Source: Strigamia acuminata (Eukaryota > Arthropoda > Chilopoda > Geophilomorpha > Linotaeniidae). From it: DNA of 64,000 bases. The stretch is taken from contig OX442324.1 in the NCBI GenBank assembly GCA_949358305.1, positions 8,033,601-8,097,600 on the forward strand. The letters run 5' to 3'. Of this stretch, positions 1-10,243 are shown in pieces; the first letter of the stretch is position 1, and every line of letters begins with the position of its first letter. The notes beneath the pieces are model-generated. The model worked only from the letters and a program-made list of their open reading frames with translations, was not told the DNA's origin and made no database searches. The position numbers and the translations under genes are program-made.

Positions 1-864
1 TCGGCGTAATTTTCGCGGGATTCGCGATTTTTGCGGCGAAATTCATTTTATTTTCAGATTTCGCCGATTTCGACGATTTTCGCCCGAATCTTTGCTTCGA
101 AACGTTCGATCGACGTTCTGGACTGCCAGGGCAGTCTATTTCACCATTGCTTCGTTAATTTTGTCCGAAATTCCGCGGGATTCGGGAATTTCGCGACAAA
201 TTTTTGTTTTTTTTTAGGTTTTTCGTCAATCTGGATTCATTTCTTCGCTTAGCACGTTGCGGCGGATACAACGAGAATCCGATACACGTTTATCGGCGGC
301 TTAGTTCCTCGGTGAACGGTCGTAATCACCGATCTTTAGAACATTTTCACGAAGAGCCTCGAATTTTTTCGAGAAGAATTCGGATTTTAAATCCGAATTT
401 GCGTTTTCTCCAGCTTTTCGAGAAAGCTGAGCCGTGCCTTCATTTGCACGAGAGTTGCACCCGCGACCGATTCATCTATTTCTCCTTCTTGTCGATTTAC
501 ATTGTTAACTTTAAGGTAGAATTTAAGGCTTTTGGGGGACATTTAGCATCGTATTCGCCCTTCGATCGAATCCGATCAAGCGTTTACGTATTCTCCGGTA
601 GTGCTTGTCGCGGTACAAGTGAGGTTTCCCGCGGGCCCAGGTGCACCGATCGGACCCTCTCAGACTGGCTACCGGAGGTTCTTGAATTCCTTCAGAAGGA
701 ATTGCCCAATTTGACGGTTTCCGCCTCGAAAGTGAAAGTGAAGTGCGTGCTACGATTTTTCAACACCATTTCGTGCAGTGCTCCGAACCAAGTGCCTCGT
801 TTCGACGTGCCATTCTCTGAATCAGTGTGTTCTTCGCAGTGTGTCGAGTTTCTCCAACGCCACA
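1..864 (+). other. Untranslated leader of copia A
   Basis: No credible protein is encoded here; the open frames are low-complexity and frame-inconsistent with gag. The segment matches the leader of copia C and, more loosely, that of copia D. A 21-nt island at 628-648, a GC-rich palindromic core followed by a short GTGCACC-type tail, is identical in D at 10034-10054. The run just before gag at 840-864 is the natural untranslated lead-in to the ATG at 865. Confidence 0.7.
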
Positions 865-1859
865 ATGCAGAAAGCCGGTGATTCCTCGAGCAAAATCCCA
901 GTGCTCGGAGTGGGAAACTACGAGTCATGGCAGCGATCGATGCGGATGCTTTTAAAGTCCGAGGGCCTTTGGAGGCATGTTATCGAGGAGAAGGAAGTCG
1001 AACATTTAGCTACCTTGACGGAAAAAGAAAAGGATCGGTACATGACCAAGAAAGATAAAGCCCTCGGTCACATCTAAGCTTATATCCAAGTCAGCGAGCC
1101 CAAAAGATCAGTGTTGGACACATGTAATACGCCGAAGGAGGCGTGGGACGCGCTGGCTAAGATTTACGCGCCAAGCTCACGGGCCAGAAGAGCAGCTATG
1201 CGTTGGGAGTTTTTAAATCTCCAGATTGGACCCAATGAGGATATGCTGGATTTTATTGCCAGAGTCGATCACTATGTTAGGCAATTAAAGGACGTTAAGG
1301 AGGAAACTTCGCCCGACCATCACGCATATCAGTATCTTAAGGGATTGCCACCTGAGTATGCCCAGGCAACGTTCGCAATTTACCATTGGTCGGATGACAA
1401 ATTTACACCGACTTTGGTTGCCGAACAGTTGATATCCGAACAATCTCGTTTAAGATCAGCGGGTCTGCTTCGAACAACTCCACCGACAGCTCATACTTCT
1501 GCGAAAGGACAGTTTCGTCAACGTAATAAATCCGGTGCCCGTGATTTGTCAACTATTCGGTGTTTCAATTGCGACCAGATGGACCACTACGCGAATAAGT
1601 GCCCCCACCCTCGACGTGAGAATCCGAACCCGAATCAGTCGACGGCTTCTGTACAACGCTCCTCGAGAAGTAAGAGTCGAAGACGGAATAAGAACGCCGT
1701 CGCCAAGGTCGAAGATACTCGCCCTCGAGGAAGTTCACGTCCAATTCGGAAAGGGACATTTTTCTGCAGTGCACCGCAAGTAGTTGAGCGCCCAGTTGCC
1801 CACTTTATGCAATCCAATGAGTGGATTGTCGACTGCGGCGCTACCGACCATGTGACCCA
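865..1859 (+). pseudogene. Copia A gag and protease start, broken by a stop
   Basis: Gag forms the virus-like particle and binds the RNA. The ATG at 865 is chosen because the homologous protein in copia C starts at the matching residue. A UBN2-type gag core is followed by a zinc knuckle CFNCDQMDHYANKC (CX2CX4HX4C, near 1560-1601) and the aspartic protease motif DCGATDH near 1836. A TAA at 1075-1077 interrupts the frame after KDKALGH; the same frame resumes directly behind it. Just after the protease motif, near 1860, a small deletion relative to C shifts the frame. Both lesions mark a decayed copy. Confidence 0.85.
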
Positions 1860-2859
1860 TGTGCGAGCTTTATTCCGCCTTTCGACATCGAGTTAGGACA
1901 AGGGAAATCGCAAGTCACTGGACGAGGAACGGTTCAACTTCTCACGTCAGTTGATGATGCAGATTGCATTTTGGATTTGACCAACGTTCTATATGCACCG
2001 AATTTCGAAGCCAATTTGATTTCGGTGTCGAAAATTGATAAAACGCGACATCATATCCACATTTTCAACGGAGAAGTTAATGTTTATGAATCGGACTATC
2101 GTTTGCCAATCATTCGTGCAAAGGAACGTGGTGGCTTGTATTATTTGGACGGTTTGTGTTCGGCCCCTATCAGTTCAACAACGGTTTCGACGGCCACTCC
2201 ACCGACAATTAAACCTGTCAAAACACTGGTCACGACAGAAGTGGATTTCGACAATGTTCCGAAACCGGTTAAAGGAAAACAAAAGCAACGGGAAATTACA
2301 GACTATCGTTTTGATCCGCCAGCGGTTGAGAGTGTGAAAGCAATTCCCACCCAACCAATTCCAAACCTGACCGATCCTACACATTTTCCCGTCCTTACTC
2401 CCGTTCCTCCACCGGTCATTGTCAATCCGACCACACAATCCTATTCCAATGCTCTGCAATTCCTGCCAACTTCCCCTCCTCACGGCAATTTGCCTCCGTC
2501 ACAGAAGAAGGTAATTGCTAACCCTGCTTCGGTTAAAGACGCCACTGGTCTATGGCACAGTCGGCTCGGTCATCTGCATACTAACGCGATGAAGCTTCTG
2601 GCCGCTAATGACCAAGTTTATGGTCTACAACCAGCTGAGGTTCGACAGGAATTATCGTGTAACGACTGTAGAATTGCAAAATCGACCAGAGCTTCTCATA
2701 AACCGGACCCGAACCCCTGTACATCGAAACCATTGGATCTTCTGCACATGGATTTGTGGGGGGCAGCCCCAATTTCATCATTGGGCGGCTCGGATTATGT
2801 TTTTACCATCATCGACGATGCCACGCGTTACACGTGGATTATCCCGTTAGCGCAGAAAT
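1860..2859 (+). pseudogene. Copia A pol fragment: protease tail, pre-integrase, start of integrase
   Basis: The reading continues in a different frame from gag. It contains the end of the protease region, a Pro/Thr-rich linker, and a GAG_pre-integrase zinc region (LWHSRLGHLHTNAM then CNDCRIAKSTRASHKP). The start of the integrase core follows, with the first catalytic Asp in LLHMDLWG and the IIDDATRYTW strand. Homology to copia C ends at 2859, inside the integrase core, because copia B was inserted there. RT and RNase H are not in the window. Confidence 0.9.
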
Positions 2860-3335
2860 TGTTGGGATTTGGAGCAAGCACATGGCGTCAGCCTGTTGAT
2901 GTCGCATGTTTCCGGTTAAATGCGACCGCAATGCATCGAGTTTGTTGCCGTATCTTGTCCTGAAGTTGTGAGTCGCTTGTTCTGGATTTTATCCCGAGTG
3001 TTATGGTATTCCAAGCGGCTTATATAGCGCAGTAATCATTTGTTGTGTCGCCTGCTCGAAAGAGCTTATTGTTTGATTTGTTTTGGCTGCTTATCGATTG
3101 ATAATGCCAGCATTTAGTTGCTTTTTATGTAAAGGACAAATCAATGTTGATTATCCATTGATTTGTTCTCTTGTTTTATGTATTTGACTTGTGAAGAACA
3201 AATCACAAGCCAAAGCCACTTGTCTTTATGATTTGGCAGAATAAAGATGTCTGCCACCATGACTTATGGTTTAGGCAAGTTTGAAAACCATGTCTCGCTC
3301 TTTTAGACTGCACTCACATCGATTATGGATGAACA
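2860..3335 (+). repeat. 5' LTR of copia B (476 bp)
   Basis: It begins TGTTGGGATTT and ends TGAACA, with the canonical TG...CA ends. Inside are a TATA-like TTATATAG at 3020-3027 and a polyadenylation signal AATAAA at 3240-3245, in the order expected for U3-R-U5. Overall layout resembles the D LTR at 14749-15200, including a pair of inverted GAACAAATC/GATTTGTTC segments, but the sequences have diverged. Confidence 0.88.
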
Positions 3336-3336
3336 A

Positions 3337-3354
3337 TGGTAGCAGAGGATGGTT
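3337..3354 (+). other. Primer binding site of copia B (tRNA-iMet 3' end)
   Basis: TGGTAGCAGAGGATGGTT is the exact complement of the 3' end of animal initiator tRNA-Met including CCA. It lies one base after the LTR. The same 18-mer serves copia F. Confidence 0.9.
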
Positions 3355-4270
3355 TTCGTGAGTGCTACGTTGGTTTAACGCCAAAATTCGAATTTGCGAC
3401 ATTTTTCTGGCCGGGAACGTCTTGTGCGCGTCGACGGGGTTTACCGGAGCGACGGGCGGCACTCGAGTGACGATTTTCCCGCACGGCGACCGAGATTCGC
3501 GTGCTTGGTTCGGCAGTGAAGTCGGCGAATTGCGACCAGACGAGCGAGGAGCGGTTTTCAACGGATTTCGACGGGAAACGAGTCGAAACCAGCTTTGGAC
3601 ATTAGCCAAAGACAGTAAGAACATTGGGAAATATATTCTCGAATTTATTTGGCAGCTTATAAGCCAATTTCGTCGATTTAAATCAACGATGGCGCGTCAT
3701 ACCAAGATGGCGGCGCCCAGTGTGTTTTTCAAAAGCAGCCGAGTTTAGCCTGTTTTTGGATCGTACAGCGGATTACAACGCTGGATTTGGCGCCGTAGTA
3801 GTGTAATAACACACGGCGGATCGTCTGGAAAAGGTTTCAGGTTGATTCGAGAACGTTTTTGGTCGGAAACGACGGTTTTGGCCGGCGATTAGCGCGAACA
3901 TAGTTCGCCAACGTTTTGAAACGCGATTCACGTATTAAATACGTGCCCACCGATTGTGAAGACGTCCGAGAACGTATTTCGGTGGAAGGAGAGGATTTTT
4001 GTGTCCGGGACACGACAAACGAGCGGTTTGGACCGGTTTTCAAGCGACGAGACCCGCAACAAACGAGCGGCGTCGCATTCGACGATAGTGCGTCGAAATT
4101 CGCGGAAAATCACCGAGATTCGACTGTGGAATCGTGTAGGAACACGATTGGATTGCCTCTATACAGTAGGAACATTTATTTGGTCAATTTATTATTAATT
4201 TTCCTTGTATTTTTGCCGAGATGTGCGGAGCAGCCTGTGGTGATTCGGCATCACCTGAAGAAGTAATTAG
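3355..4270 (+). other. Leader of copia B
   Basis: This is GC-rich untranslated leader homologous to the D leader: both share segments such as GGAACGTCTTGTGCGCGTCG and ATGGCGCGTCAT-like blocks. Open frames here do not match any copia protein. The right-hand limit is uncertain because the G LTR could begin at 4236 or 4271. Confidence 0.65.
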
Positions 4271-4863
4271 TGACGATTATCATGTTACTGATACTCGCCA
4301 CTAGATCGCGCTAGAAATACCGACTAGACTAACTAGTCTCGTGTTTCTGCGAACCTGCATAATCATGGCGATTTGCATATGACGTCATTTCCGGTTAATA
4401 TATAACACCGATGCTTGACCGGAAACGACACTACAGTTACCACATTTCAGCAAGAGCACCATTTACCTCACCTTTCAGGCCGTTTCACGGATTGATCGAG
4501 GACCGGTGCCCGCTGACCATTTCAACTGTACAACAGCCACATTTATTTAGCGTAGCCAATCTACGCTAGAATAAATATCCGAACGATATTCGTTTAATTC
4601 GCACGAGAAAGCGAATTCTCGCGTGTTCATAATAACACGTGGAAATACCCTAGACAACAAACACAGACCACGCGTAGGACTAAACAATTGGATCCGCCAT
4701 TGTTTAGCGGCAACTTGTATTCGCAGCCGAATCCGAGGACCAACATAGGAATCATCTTAACTTATCTTGTATTCAGTAAGAGTATTTAATAAAGCAGTAT
4801 TTGAAGTATATTGTATTCCCGAGTGTTATTTATTATCTTTAACCACAAAGTCGAATCACGACA
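4271..4863 (+). repeat. 5' LTR of gypsy G
   Basis: The right end ACGACA at 4863 lies two bases before the primer site. The left end is set at TGACGATTATC (4271), which parallels the TGACG start of the H LTR. An alternative is 4236, where TGTGGTGATTCG makes an 11/12 inverted match with the right end. TATATAA near 4399 and AATAAA near 4788 fit U3-R-U5 order. Confidence 0.7.
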
Positions 4864-4865
4864 CG

Positions 4866-4883
4866 TGGGGGCCCGTCCGGGAT
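4866..4883 (+). other. Primer binding site of gypsy G (tRNA-Pro type)
   Basis: TGGGGGCCCGTCCGGGAT differs by one base from TGGGGGCTCGTCCGGGAT, the well-known tRNA-Pro site of many retroelements. It lies two bases after the LTR. The 74 bases to the gag ATG at 4958 are untranslated. Confidence 0.8.
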
Positions 4884-4957
4884 AGAATTTGCTAACCTTA
4901 CGACAAAACTTTAAATAATAACCGGGATCTTTCGACCGATCATTATATCGCAAGAAA

Positions 4958-5391
4958 ATGACGAAAACTACCGCAGAAGATAGAAAAAGGCGTAACGACG
5001 AAAAGGATAGAAAGGAAGCCGAAGAAATCGAACGCCAAAAAGCGGAAGAAGCGAACCACGTGGAACCAGAAGTCGAGACTAACTCGACTGAAGTTTCAAC
5101 GGAATCATCAAGTGAGGGCCTTCCCCTTGCAAGAAAACTTCCGTTTACGGGAGGCGAATTCGAAGGATCAGGAAGCTCTCATGAAGAAAACAGACTAAAT
5201 AAATCGTTCAAAAACCCTCGATTCGGGTTGAAAAGCCCCAGGGAAGTCGAAAAGGACCCCAGTGAAATGGACCTGATGACTCTTCTAAATAAAGCGGCAA
5301 GTACAGGCGCCGCAATTATCAACGAGGCTGCCCGAGCCGACCAAGCAAGAACAGCCGCGTTGGAAAAGAAGAAGAATGAATTGATGGAAGA
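4958..5391 (+). pseudogene. Gypsy G gag, N-terminal part, cut by the solo LTR
   Basis: The ATG at 4958 opens a highly charged, coiled-coil-like N-terminus rich in Lys, Glu and Arg (ERQKAEEANHVEPEVE). The N-terminus of the H gag has the same character. The last G codons precede 5392, where the solo LTR starts. If the insert and one AAGA copy are removed, this frame runs straight into 30856 onward, so the frame was intact when the LTR landed. The stop seen at 5402-5404 belongs to the inserted LTR. Confidence 0.85.
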
Positions 5392-6382
5392 TGTGACAAA
5401 TTAATATGGCTATAAATGCCTGATTTCCCACCAGAAGGCGCTGTTGCGCCATTATGGTGGTATTTTAGGTGTATTTGCTGTAAAACTGATAAACGTCTAG
5501 AATAAAGTTATTTATGATGTTTCAAATACAAAGATGTTCATTTAATAAGAATAAACACTCATTTCCACATGATACTAAAGTATCACAGCAGAATTACAAA
5601 GAGTCGTCTGCTAAAACCGCATTCGTCAATGCACAATGTCGCCACTAGATGGCGCTATCGCAATTTAGCGGTAAATTCGGAATGCAGAAATAAATGAATA
5701 AGAAGGAATATATTAAATAAGTATTTAATATATTCACGTAGATTATTTAACTGGACAATAATATAAAGATATATTATTGTATTGAATGTTTGGAAGAAGA
5801 ATTGGTCACATTCTTGGAAAATGTGACCATGCGGATTTAAGGATTAAAATGTGTAACTTGGGAATGTGTCCCCGGTATCCATTTCCGGTCCTGAGTATCC
5901 AGATCCGGTTTTGCTAAAGGATTAGCATAATCTGAAGTTGCATCCCCGTATCCACTTCCTGCGGTACGAGATTGGTGGAACTTAATCCCACCAAGTATAA
6001 AACTCCCTGACAACAGGAAGTTAGTCAGTTCTTGATTTCTGGTTATTTGGTATGTTCCGCATGTCAAATAACTGTTTCTTACTCAGGGCATGGTCCTACC
6101 GGACCATGCATAGCATGGCTCTGCTGAGCCATGCAACCCCCATCAACTGAAGGCGAAGTTCGGACTATTCATGTTTCCGTCAAACGGTCTTGCCGAGGAG
6201 AAAGCCTCCCGCATAAGTATCCTCGTGGTCGGACAATAGAATCACGTGTGATACCAAAGTATTTAGTAACCGTCAGTAGCACTGTTACTGAAAGAGATTG
6301 ACTCCATCACTTGATGGTGCCAAAGCAGTCTGCATGCAAAACATGTAGTAACCGCCAGTAGCACTATGTGTTTGGGAAAGTT
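5392..6382 (+). repeat. Solo LTR of the TG family, left part
   Basis: It begins TGTGAC and follows the TG LTR at roughly 80% identity by eye: shared blocks include GGCTATAAATGCC, GCGCTGTTGCGCCATTAT and the GATGGTGCCAAAGCAGTC motif. A TATA-like GTATAAAAC lies near 5993. There is no internal region, and gypsy G sequence flanks both outer ends with the duplication AAGA (5388-5391 and 30852-30855). It is therefore a solo LTR left by LTR-LTR recombination, later split by gypsy E. Confidence 0.9.
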
Positions 6383-6832
6383 TGTGACGATTCCACTTTT
6401 GGCTGATTTAATAGCCATTTAAGATAGATAAATAATCGGTTTAAACAAGACGTTGCTAGGAGTAGCAACAACCTAACCGAGATAAGCTTACAGAAGTCTG
6501 TGTAAAAATATGAATTCATGACTGAGCAGAAATAACTTAACTTAATTTATTACTGAATAATAACAATAACAAAGATGGGTTCTTGACGCGTGTAAACGGG
6601 CGGCATCAACTGGTTGAGGATCCGGGCGAAGCCAGAGGGATACGGCTGACTTGCGGCATCGTCACAAATATCACTACGGAGACGTATTTGGTCCGCAGCA
6701 TCGATTATCTAAATATGCGAAGCGTCCTTCGCAGGAATAGGAATATTCGGCAGAATATTCCATTGTTTCAAATGAATAAGAGTAAAGTGATTAATGGAAT
6801 ATAACAAATGAATTGTTATATAAATATTAATT

Positions 6833-7320
6833 GGGCGGGGACCGTCACGACAATTGAGAGAACGTCGCGGGAGTTGTTGAGACTCCATCCGCCAGCATGC
6901 CTTACGACGACAAGATCTCGTGATCAGGCGCCGAGTATTTAATTGTACGCTTTAATTCGCTGTCGGTGGTACCAACCACCAGGTAAACATTTCTATGGAC
7001 TTACCGGGTTTAAAAGATATTGCCAATACAGGATTACCAATGCCCGAGTAATTTGTTTAACACAGTGTTGTTCAACTCCTGTTCACGGGTTACTAACCCG
7101 GAGGGTACGATGGGGCGGGGACCGTCACGACGGTCGAGAGAACCATCGCGGGAGGATTTGACTCCTCCATCCGCCAGCATGCCTTACGATGGCGGGATCC
7201 AATGATCGAGCACCGGGTAAAATATTAATCGGCCACTGCCGTTGGATTACCATTATCCAGGTAGTTATTTATCGCAACATCTGAAGATATTACTCACGGG
7301 CTACCAACCCGGCGTGTTAC
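6833..7320. repeat. Tandem repeat inside the E 3' LTR (280-bp period)
   Basis: The block GGGCGGGGACCGTCACGAC at 6833 recurs at 7113. It is followed in both units by GAGAGAACSRTCGCGGGAG-like sequence, CTCCATCCGCCAGCATGCCT, a CCATTATCCAGG-type segment and a closing CACGGG...AACCCGG block. The second unit is shorter, near 208 bp. Function is unknown; repeated GC-rich units in U3 could be enhancer-like. Confidence 0.8.
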
Positions 7321-7756
7321 CTGTGCATTAGGCCTTTACCGACTTTTAACGAGCGGAAGGACCAATCGTAGAAAGACGGGAACCTGCGTGGGCTGTTTAC
7401 AACAGCCATCCTGCAGCGGACTGAGGCCAGTTAGCTGAGGGACCTACTTTCATTTAGCAAGGTCGTACTGTATACGACCGTTATATTAAGCCACCGTACG
7501 AAGTCCTACTGTCCCGTAGAACAGCTGGCTAACGTTACGGGGCCATTTCATGCGGATGCATGTCTATTACCGGAGTTAGCCTTCCCGAAATAGCCCTACA
7601 ACAGCAATAACAAATAGTAATGAATACTAACTGTGGAGAGCTGAGGTGGCCTGATGTGTCGATAGAGAATAATGAAATCAAACGATAACAATTCAACTAC
7701 AGACAATATACAAGTTCAGTTATCAAGCCAGGGGGGGGAGTGGGTGAGAAACTGAT

Positions 7757-7766
7757 GCTTATATAG
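7757..7766 (-). promoter_or_regulatory. TATA box in the E 3' LTR
   Basis: CTATATAAGC on the minus strand, about 350 bases into the LTR as E is read. The same string is in the 5' LTR at about 29567-29576, where it would drive E transcription. It is assigned from position and sequence alone. Confidence 0.5.
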
Positions 7767-8117
7767 TTCTGTAGAACTACTAGATTGGCGACAGCCAATC
7801 AGCGTACGAATCGGCGGATTCGTGGGTCACTAGTCCGGACCTAATATATGACTATGTCCAGATGGGCCCAGTTGGGGTCCGGAAGGGTCCGATTGGTTCC
7901 CTTCGACAGGTAAGTAATGTGGATATTGATTCGATAGAATCAACATTGTCAAGTAAATAATACTTAGTTTATATCGAATAAAATAGTTATATTTTATTCA
8001 CCGTGTCTAAATAATTATTTATCACATTTTTAGTTTTATCGAGTTTGAATTACGCGCGTTTGATAAACAGCGCCATCTATTGTGAACATTGATAAATACG
8101 GATTTGTAATCATCACA

Positions 8118-8127
8118 CATCCCCCGG
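8118..8127 (-). other. Polypurine tract of gypsy E
   Basis: On the minus strand CCGGGGGATG directly abuts the LTR start TGTGA. The GGGGGATG/TGTGA junction is identical in element TG (49218-49230). Confidence 0.85.
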
Positions 8128-8990
8128 TGACAAGCATAGAGTTTACCAACTCTTCAATTGTCATTCTTAATGTATAAGAAATGTTCACCTAATTCTATCG
8201 AATTAATCCACTTGGTAAGTATTTTATTAAACTTAATCATGTTATTTCTTTCAGAAACTTCATCACCCGATTAGACTAATCGGCTTCCCTGTACAACGCA
8301 AATAAATTATTTTATTAAAAATAATTCCACTCTAAATAGTCATTCCTTGAGTCCAAAGAATTTAAAACGTATTGTTCGCAACGAAAATACACAACTCGAG
8401 TTATTTATAACCCTTAACACGTGACACTAATGAGTCACATTCCCCTTGTGTTTATGACACGAGAATGGACTCGCCGGCAAAGATTTTCATCGAAAATCGC
8501 AACTTGTTGATTTTTCAAAAGAAAAAATCCCTTTAGTTTTGTAAACTATTTAACCCAACTTCCGAGTATCAAAGATAACTTTTCGTATTAATTAATTAAC
8601 ACTTAGTCTAATAAATATCTTACATTGAAAATTCATCGCCAAATAATTTATGCAAGCCTCGACCGCGACTTGATTTAAATAATTAGTGCCTACATACTTA
8701 AATCTTAATAATTCATTATTAATATTTAACCCAACTATTCGACTGAATAGCTAAACTTCCAGAGTGATTTAATGCCGATTCACGCTTATAACAACACGTG
8801 AACTTCTAATTTTTTTTATCGGGACGCCGATATTTTTTAATTGTTGCGAACAATTTTTTGTAATTCTTTGGTCAAAGAATAATTTCGAAAACTACTTACT
8901 GTTGAAGCTTGTTTTCCTTGCTTGAATCGGCTAACTGAATTAGCGTTGAAATCTCTGAGTAGAAACGCGAAGACGGGTTGAAGGGACGAA
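8118..8990 (-). other. 3' untranslated part of gypsy E, distal piece
   Basis: An AT-rich stretch between the E polypurine tract and the copia D insertion. No long frame or env-like protein is visible on either strand. It continues on the other side of D at 15206-15555, giving about 1.2 kb of non-coding sequence after integrase. Confidence 0.7.
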
Positions 8991-8995
8991 GTCAC

Positions 8996-9062
8996 TGTTG
9001 GGATTTTGGATCCGTCATATGGTGTGATACGTCGCACCTTTCCGAATTAGTGCGGCAATGGC
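8996..9062 (+). repeat. Truncated 5' LTR of copia D (67 of 452 bp)
   Basis: Bases 8996-9062 match the first 67 bases of the 3' LTR (14749-14815). The sequence then jumps straight into AGAGGGTGGTTT, the remnant of the initiator-Met primer site. About 385 LTR bases and the start of the primer site are missing. Short similarity CAATGG...C on both sides suggests the deletion mechanism. Promoter, R region and most of the primer site are lost, so this copy should be unable to start its own cycle. Confidence 0.9.
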
Positions 9063-10243
9063 AGAGGGTGGTTTGGTGAGTGCAACGTTGTTTAAACGTT
9101 GATTTTCGGATTCGCGACGAAATTCTGGCCAGGAACGTCTTGTGCGCGTCGACGAGCGGTACCGGAGCGGCGGGCAGCACGAGAGCGACGATATTCCGAC
9201 CAGACGAGTGAGATTCGCGTGCTTCGTAAAGCAGCGAAGTCGACGAATTGCGACCCGAAGCAGCAAAGACGGATTTTGACGATTTCGGTGGCGAAACGGA
9301 TCGAAATCATCGTAGAAGCAGTTGTATAGACTGCAGGAACACTGAGAAGTATTTTTCGAAATTATTTCGGCGTATTATAAGCCATTTTTCTCGTTTTCAT
9401 TTGCACGATGACGCGTCATTCCAAAATGGCGGCGAGTGTTTGAGGCCGTACTCGAGTTGTTTTCGAGCCAACGAGTGGATCCCGACGTTGGAATTGACGA
9501 CGTGGGACCAGAACCAGACCCCAGGAATCGATTGGAAGTGGTTTCAAGTCGATTTGGACAGTTTTTGGGCGAAAACGAAGCGTTTTTCGTCGGCGGCGAT
9601 CGGGACAGATTTCCGCAACGTATTTGAGACGTCGCTCGCCTATTCCGAGCTGGATACAAACGTCCAACGTTCGTACAACACGAAGAGAAGCCGTACGAGT
9701 CGATTGGGATCGACATTGTCACGTTTTGGACGCGTTTCGTGCGACGAGCCGAAACGCATCGCGAATTTGCACGTGAAGTGTGTTCGCGCATCGGAGGGAC
9801 CGGTTAAGCCTCGTGCCAGGTGCACGAGTGAAAGACAACGGATTTCAGCAGTGAAGACAACACGGAAGTTATCTTCACAGCGATTATTGTGTTTGATAAT
9901 TTATTTGGGTCGAAATTACCTTTGTATAGAATTTAAGGTTTTGTTTTGGGGTCATTTAGACTGTTTTCCGCCCTTTACGCAGTCGCGTAGCGGAATCCTA
10001 TTTCCACACAGGCTATTTCTGGCCACCAAGTGTCCCGCGGGCCCAGGTGCACCGGTCGGAACTTGGGAAATACTGTGTCGGAGTTTTTCATCTCACTTAG
10101 TGAGATTAGTCCAGGGTGGATTGTTATTATTTCTCCTTCATTTTGGTTGGGGAAAATTGTGTTTTGGTGTGATTTGCCAAGTGAAAGTGTTTATTTAGTG
10201 ATTAGTGTGTTTGTGCTACGAATTAGTGCAATTTAGTTGCAAA
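9063..10243 (+). other. Leader of copia D
   Basis: Untranslated sequence aligning with the leaders of copia B and, further right, copia A. The 21-nt island shared with A is at 10034-10054. Open frames here are not copia-like; the expected N-terminal half of gag is not recognisable in any frame. The gag-pol ATG follows at 10244 in a fair context (AAAATGG). Confidence 0.7.

Larger units (their letters stand above)
1..2859 (+). mobile_element. Copia A, partial Ty1/copia element (left part)
   Basis: The outermost element of the nest. Its 5' LTR and primer site lie left of the window. What remains is a leader, a gag with CCHC knuckle, an aspartic protease motif, the pre-integrase zinc region and the start of the integrase core. 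The pol reading stops at 2859, where the LTR of copia B begins with TGTTGGG. The rest of A should lie far to the right, outside the window. A is closely related to copia C on the minus strand: gag, protease and pre-integrase segments align with few changes. A carries an in-frame stop and a frameshift, so it is dead. Confidence 0.9.
2860..4270 (+). mobile_element. Copia B, partial (5' LTR and leader only)
   Basis: B starts with a complete LTR (2860-3335) and an initiator-Met primer site, followed by about 0.9 kb of leader that aligns with the leader of copia D. The candidate 5-bp target duplication to its left is GAAAT (2855-2859); its partner would be beyond the window. No coding sequence of B is reached before gypsy G cuts in, somewhere between about 4214 and 4271. 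The last stretch clearly alignable to D is near 4200. Confidence 0.85.
4271..5391 (+). mobile_element. Gypsy G, left piece (5' LTR, primer site, gag start)
   Basis: A Ty3/gypsy element inserted in the leader of copia B. This piece holds the LTR, a tRNA-Pro-type primer site and the first 145 codons of gag, and stops where the solo LTR was inserted. G continues at 30852-32461 and then beyond the window after copia C. Its gag is recognisably related to that of gypsy H. Confidence 0.85.
6383..8117 (-). repeat. 3' LTR of gypsy E (1,735 bp)
   Basis: It nearly matches 28175-29928. The two differ by an indel of about 19 bp (near 6538 versus 28331) and at least one base change (7380 versus 29190). 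On the minus strand it starts TGTGATGATTACAAATCC and ends AATCGTCACA. It contains an internal 280-bp repeat and a minus-strand TATA box. Confidence 0.92.

Noticed and set aside
204-881. A 225-codon plus-strand frame at the left edge
   Set aside because: It overlaps the gag start of copia A in another frame, has leader-like composition and no recognisable domain; it is untranslated leader.
6583-7205. Small frames repeated at 28340-29016 as conserved genes
   Set aside because: They recur only because the E LTR occurs twice; they run through LTR repeats and show no protein features.
9248-10198. A 316-codon frame before the copia D polyprotein, as a possible extra gag
   Set aside because: It aligns as nucleotide leader with A and B, not as protein; composition is Arg/Ser-rich noise and it does not match the missing gag half.
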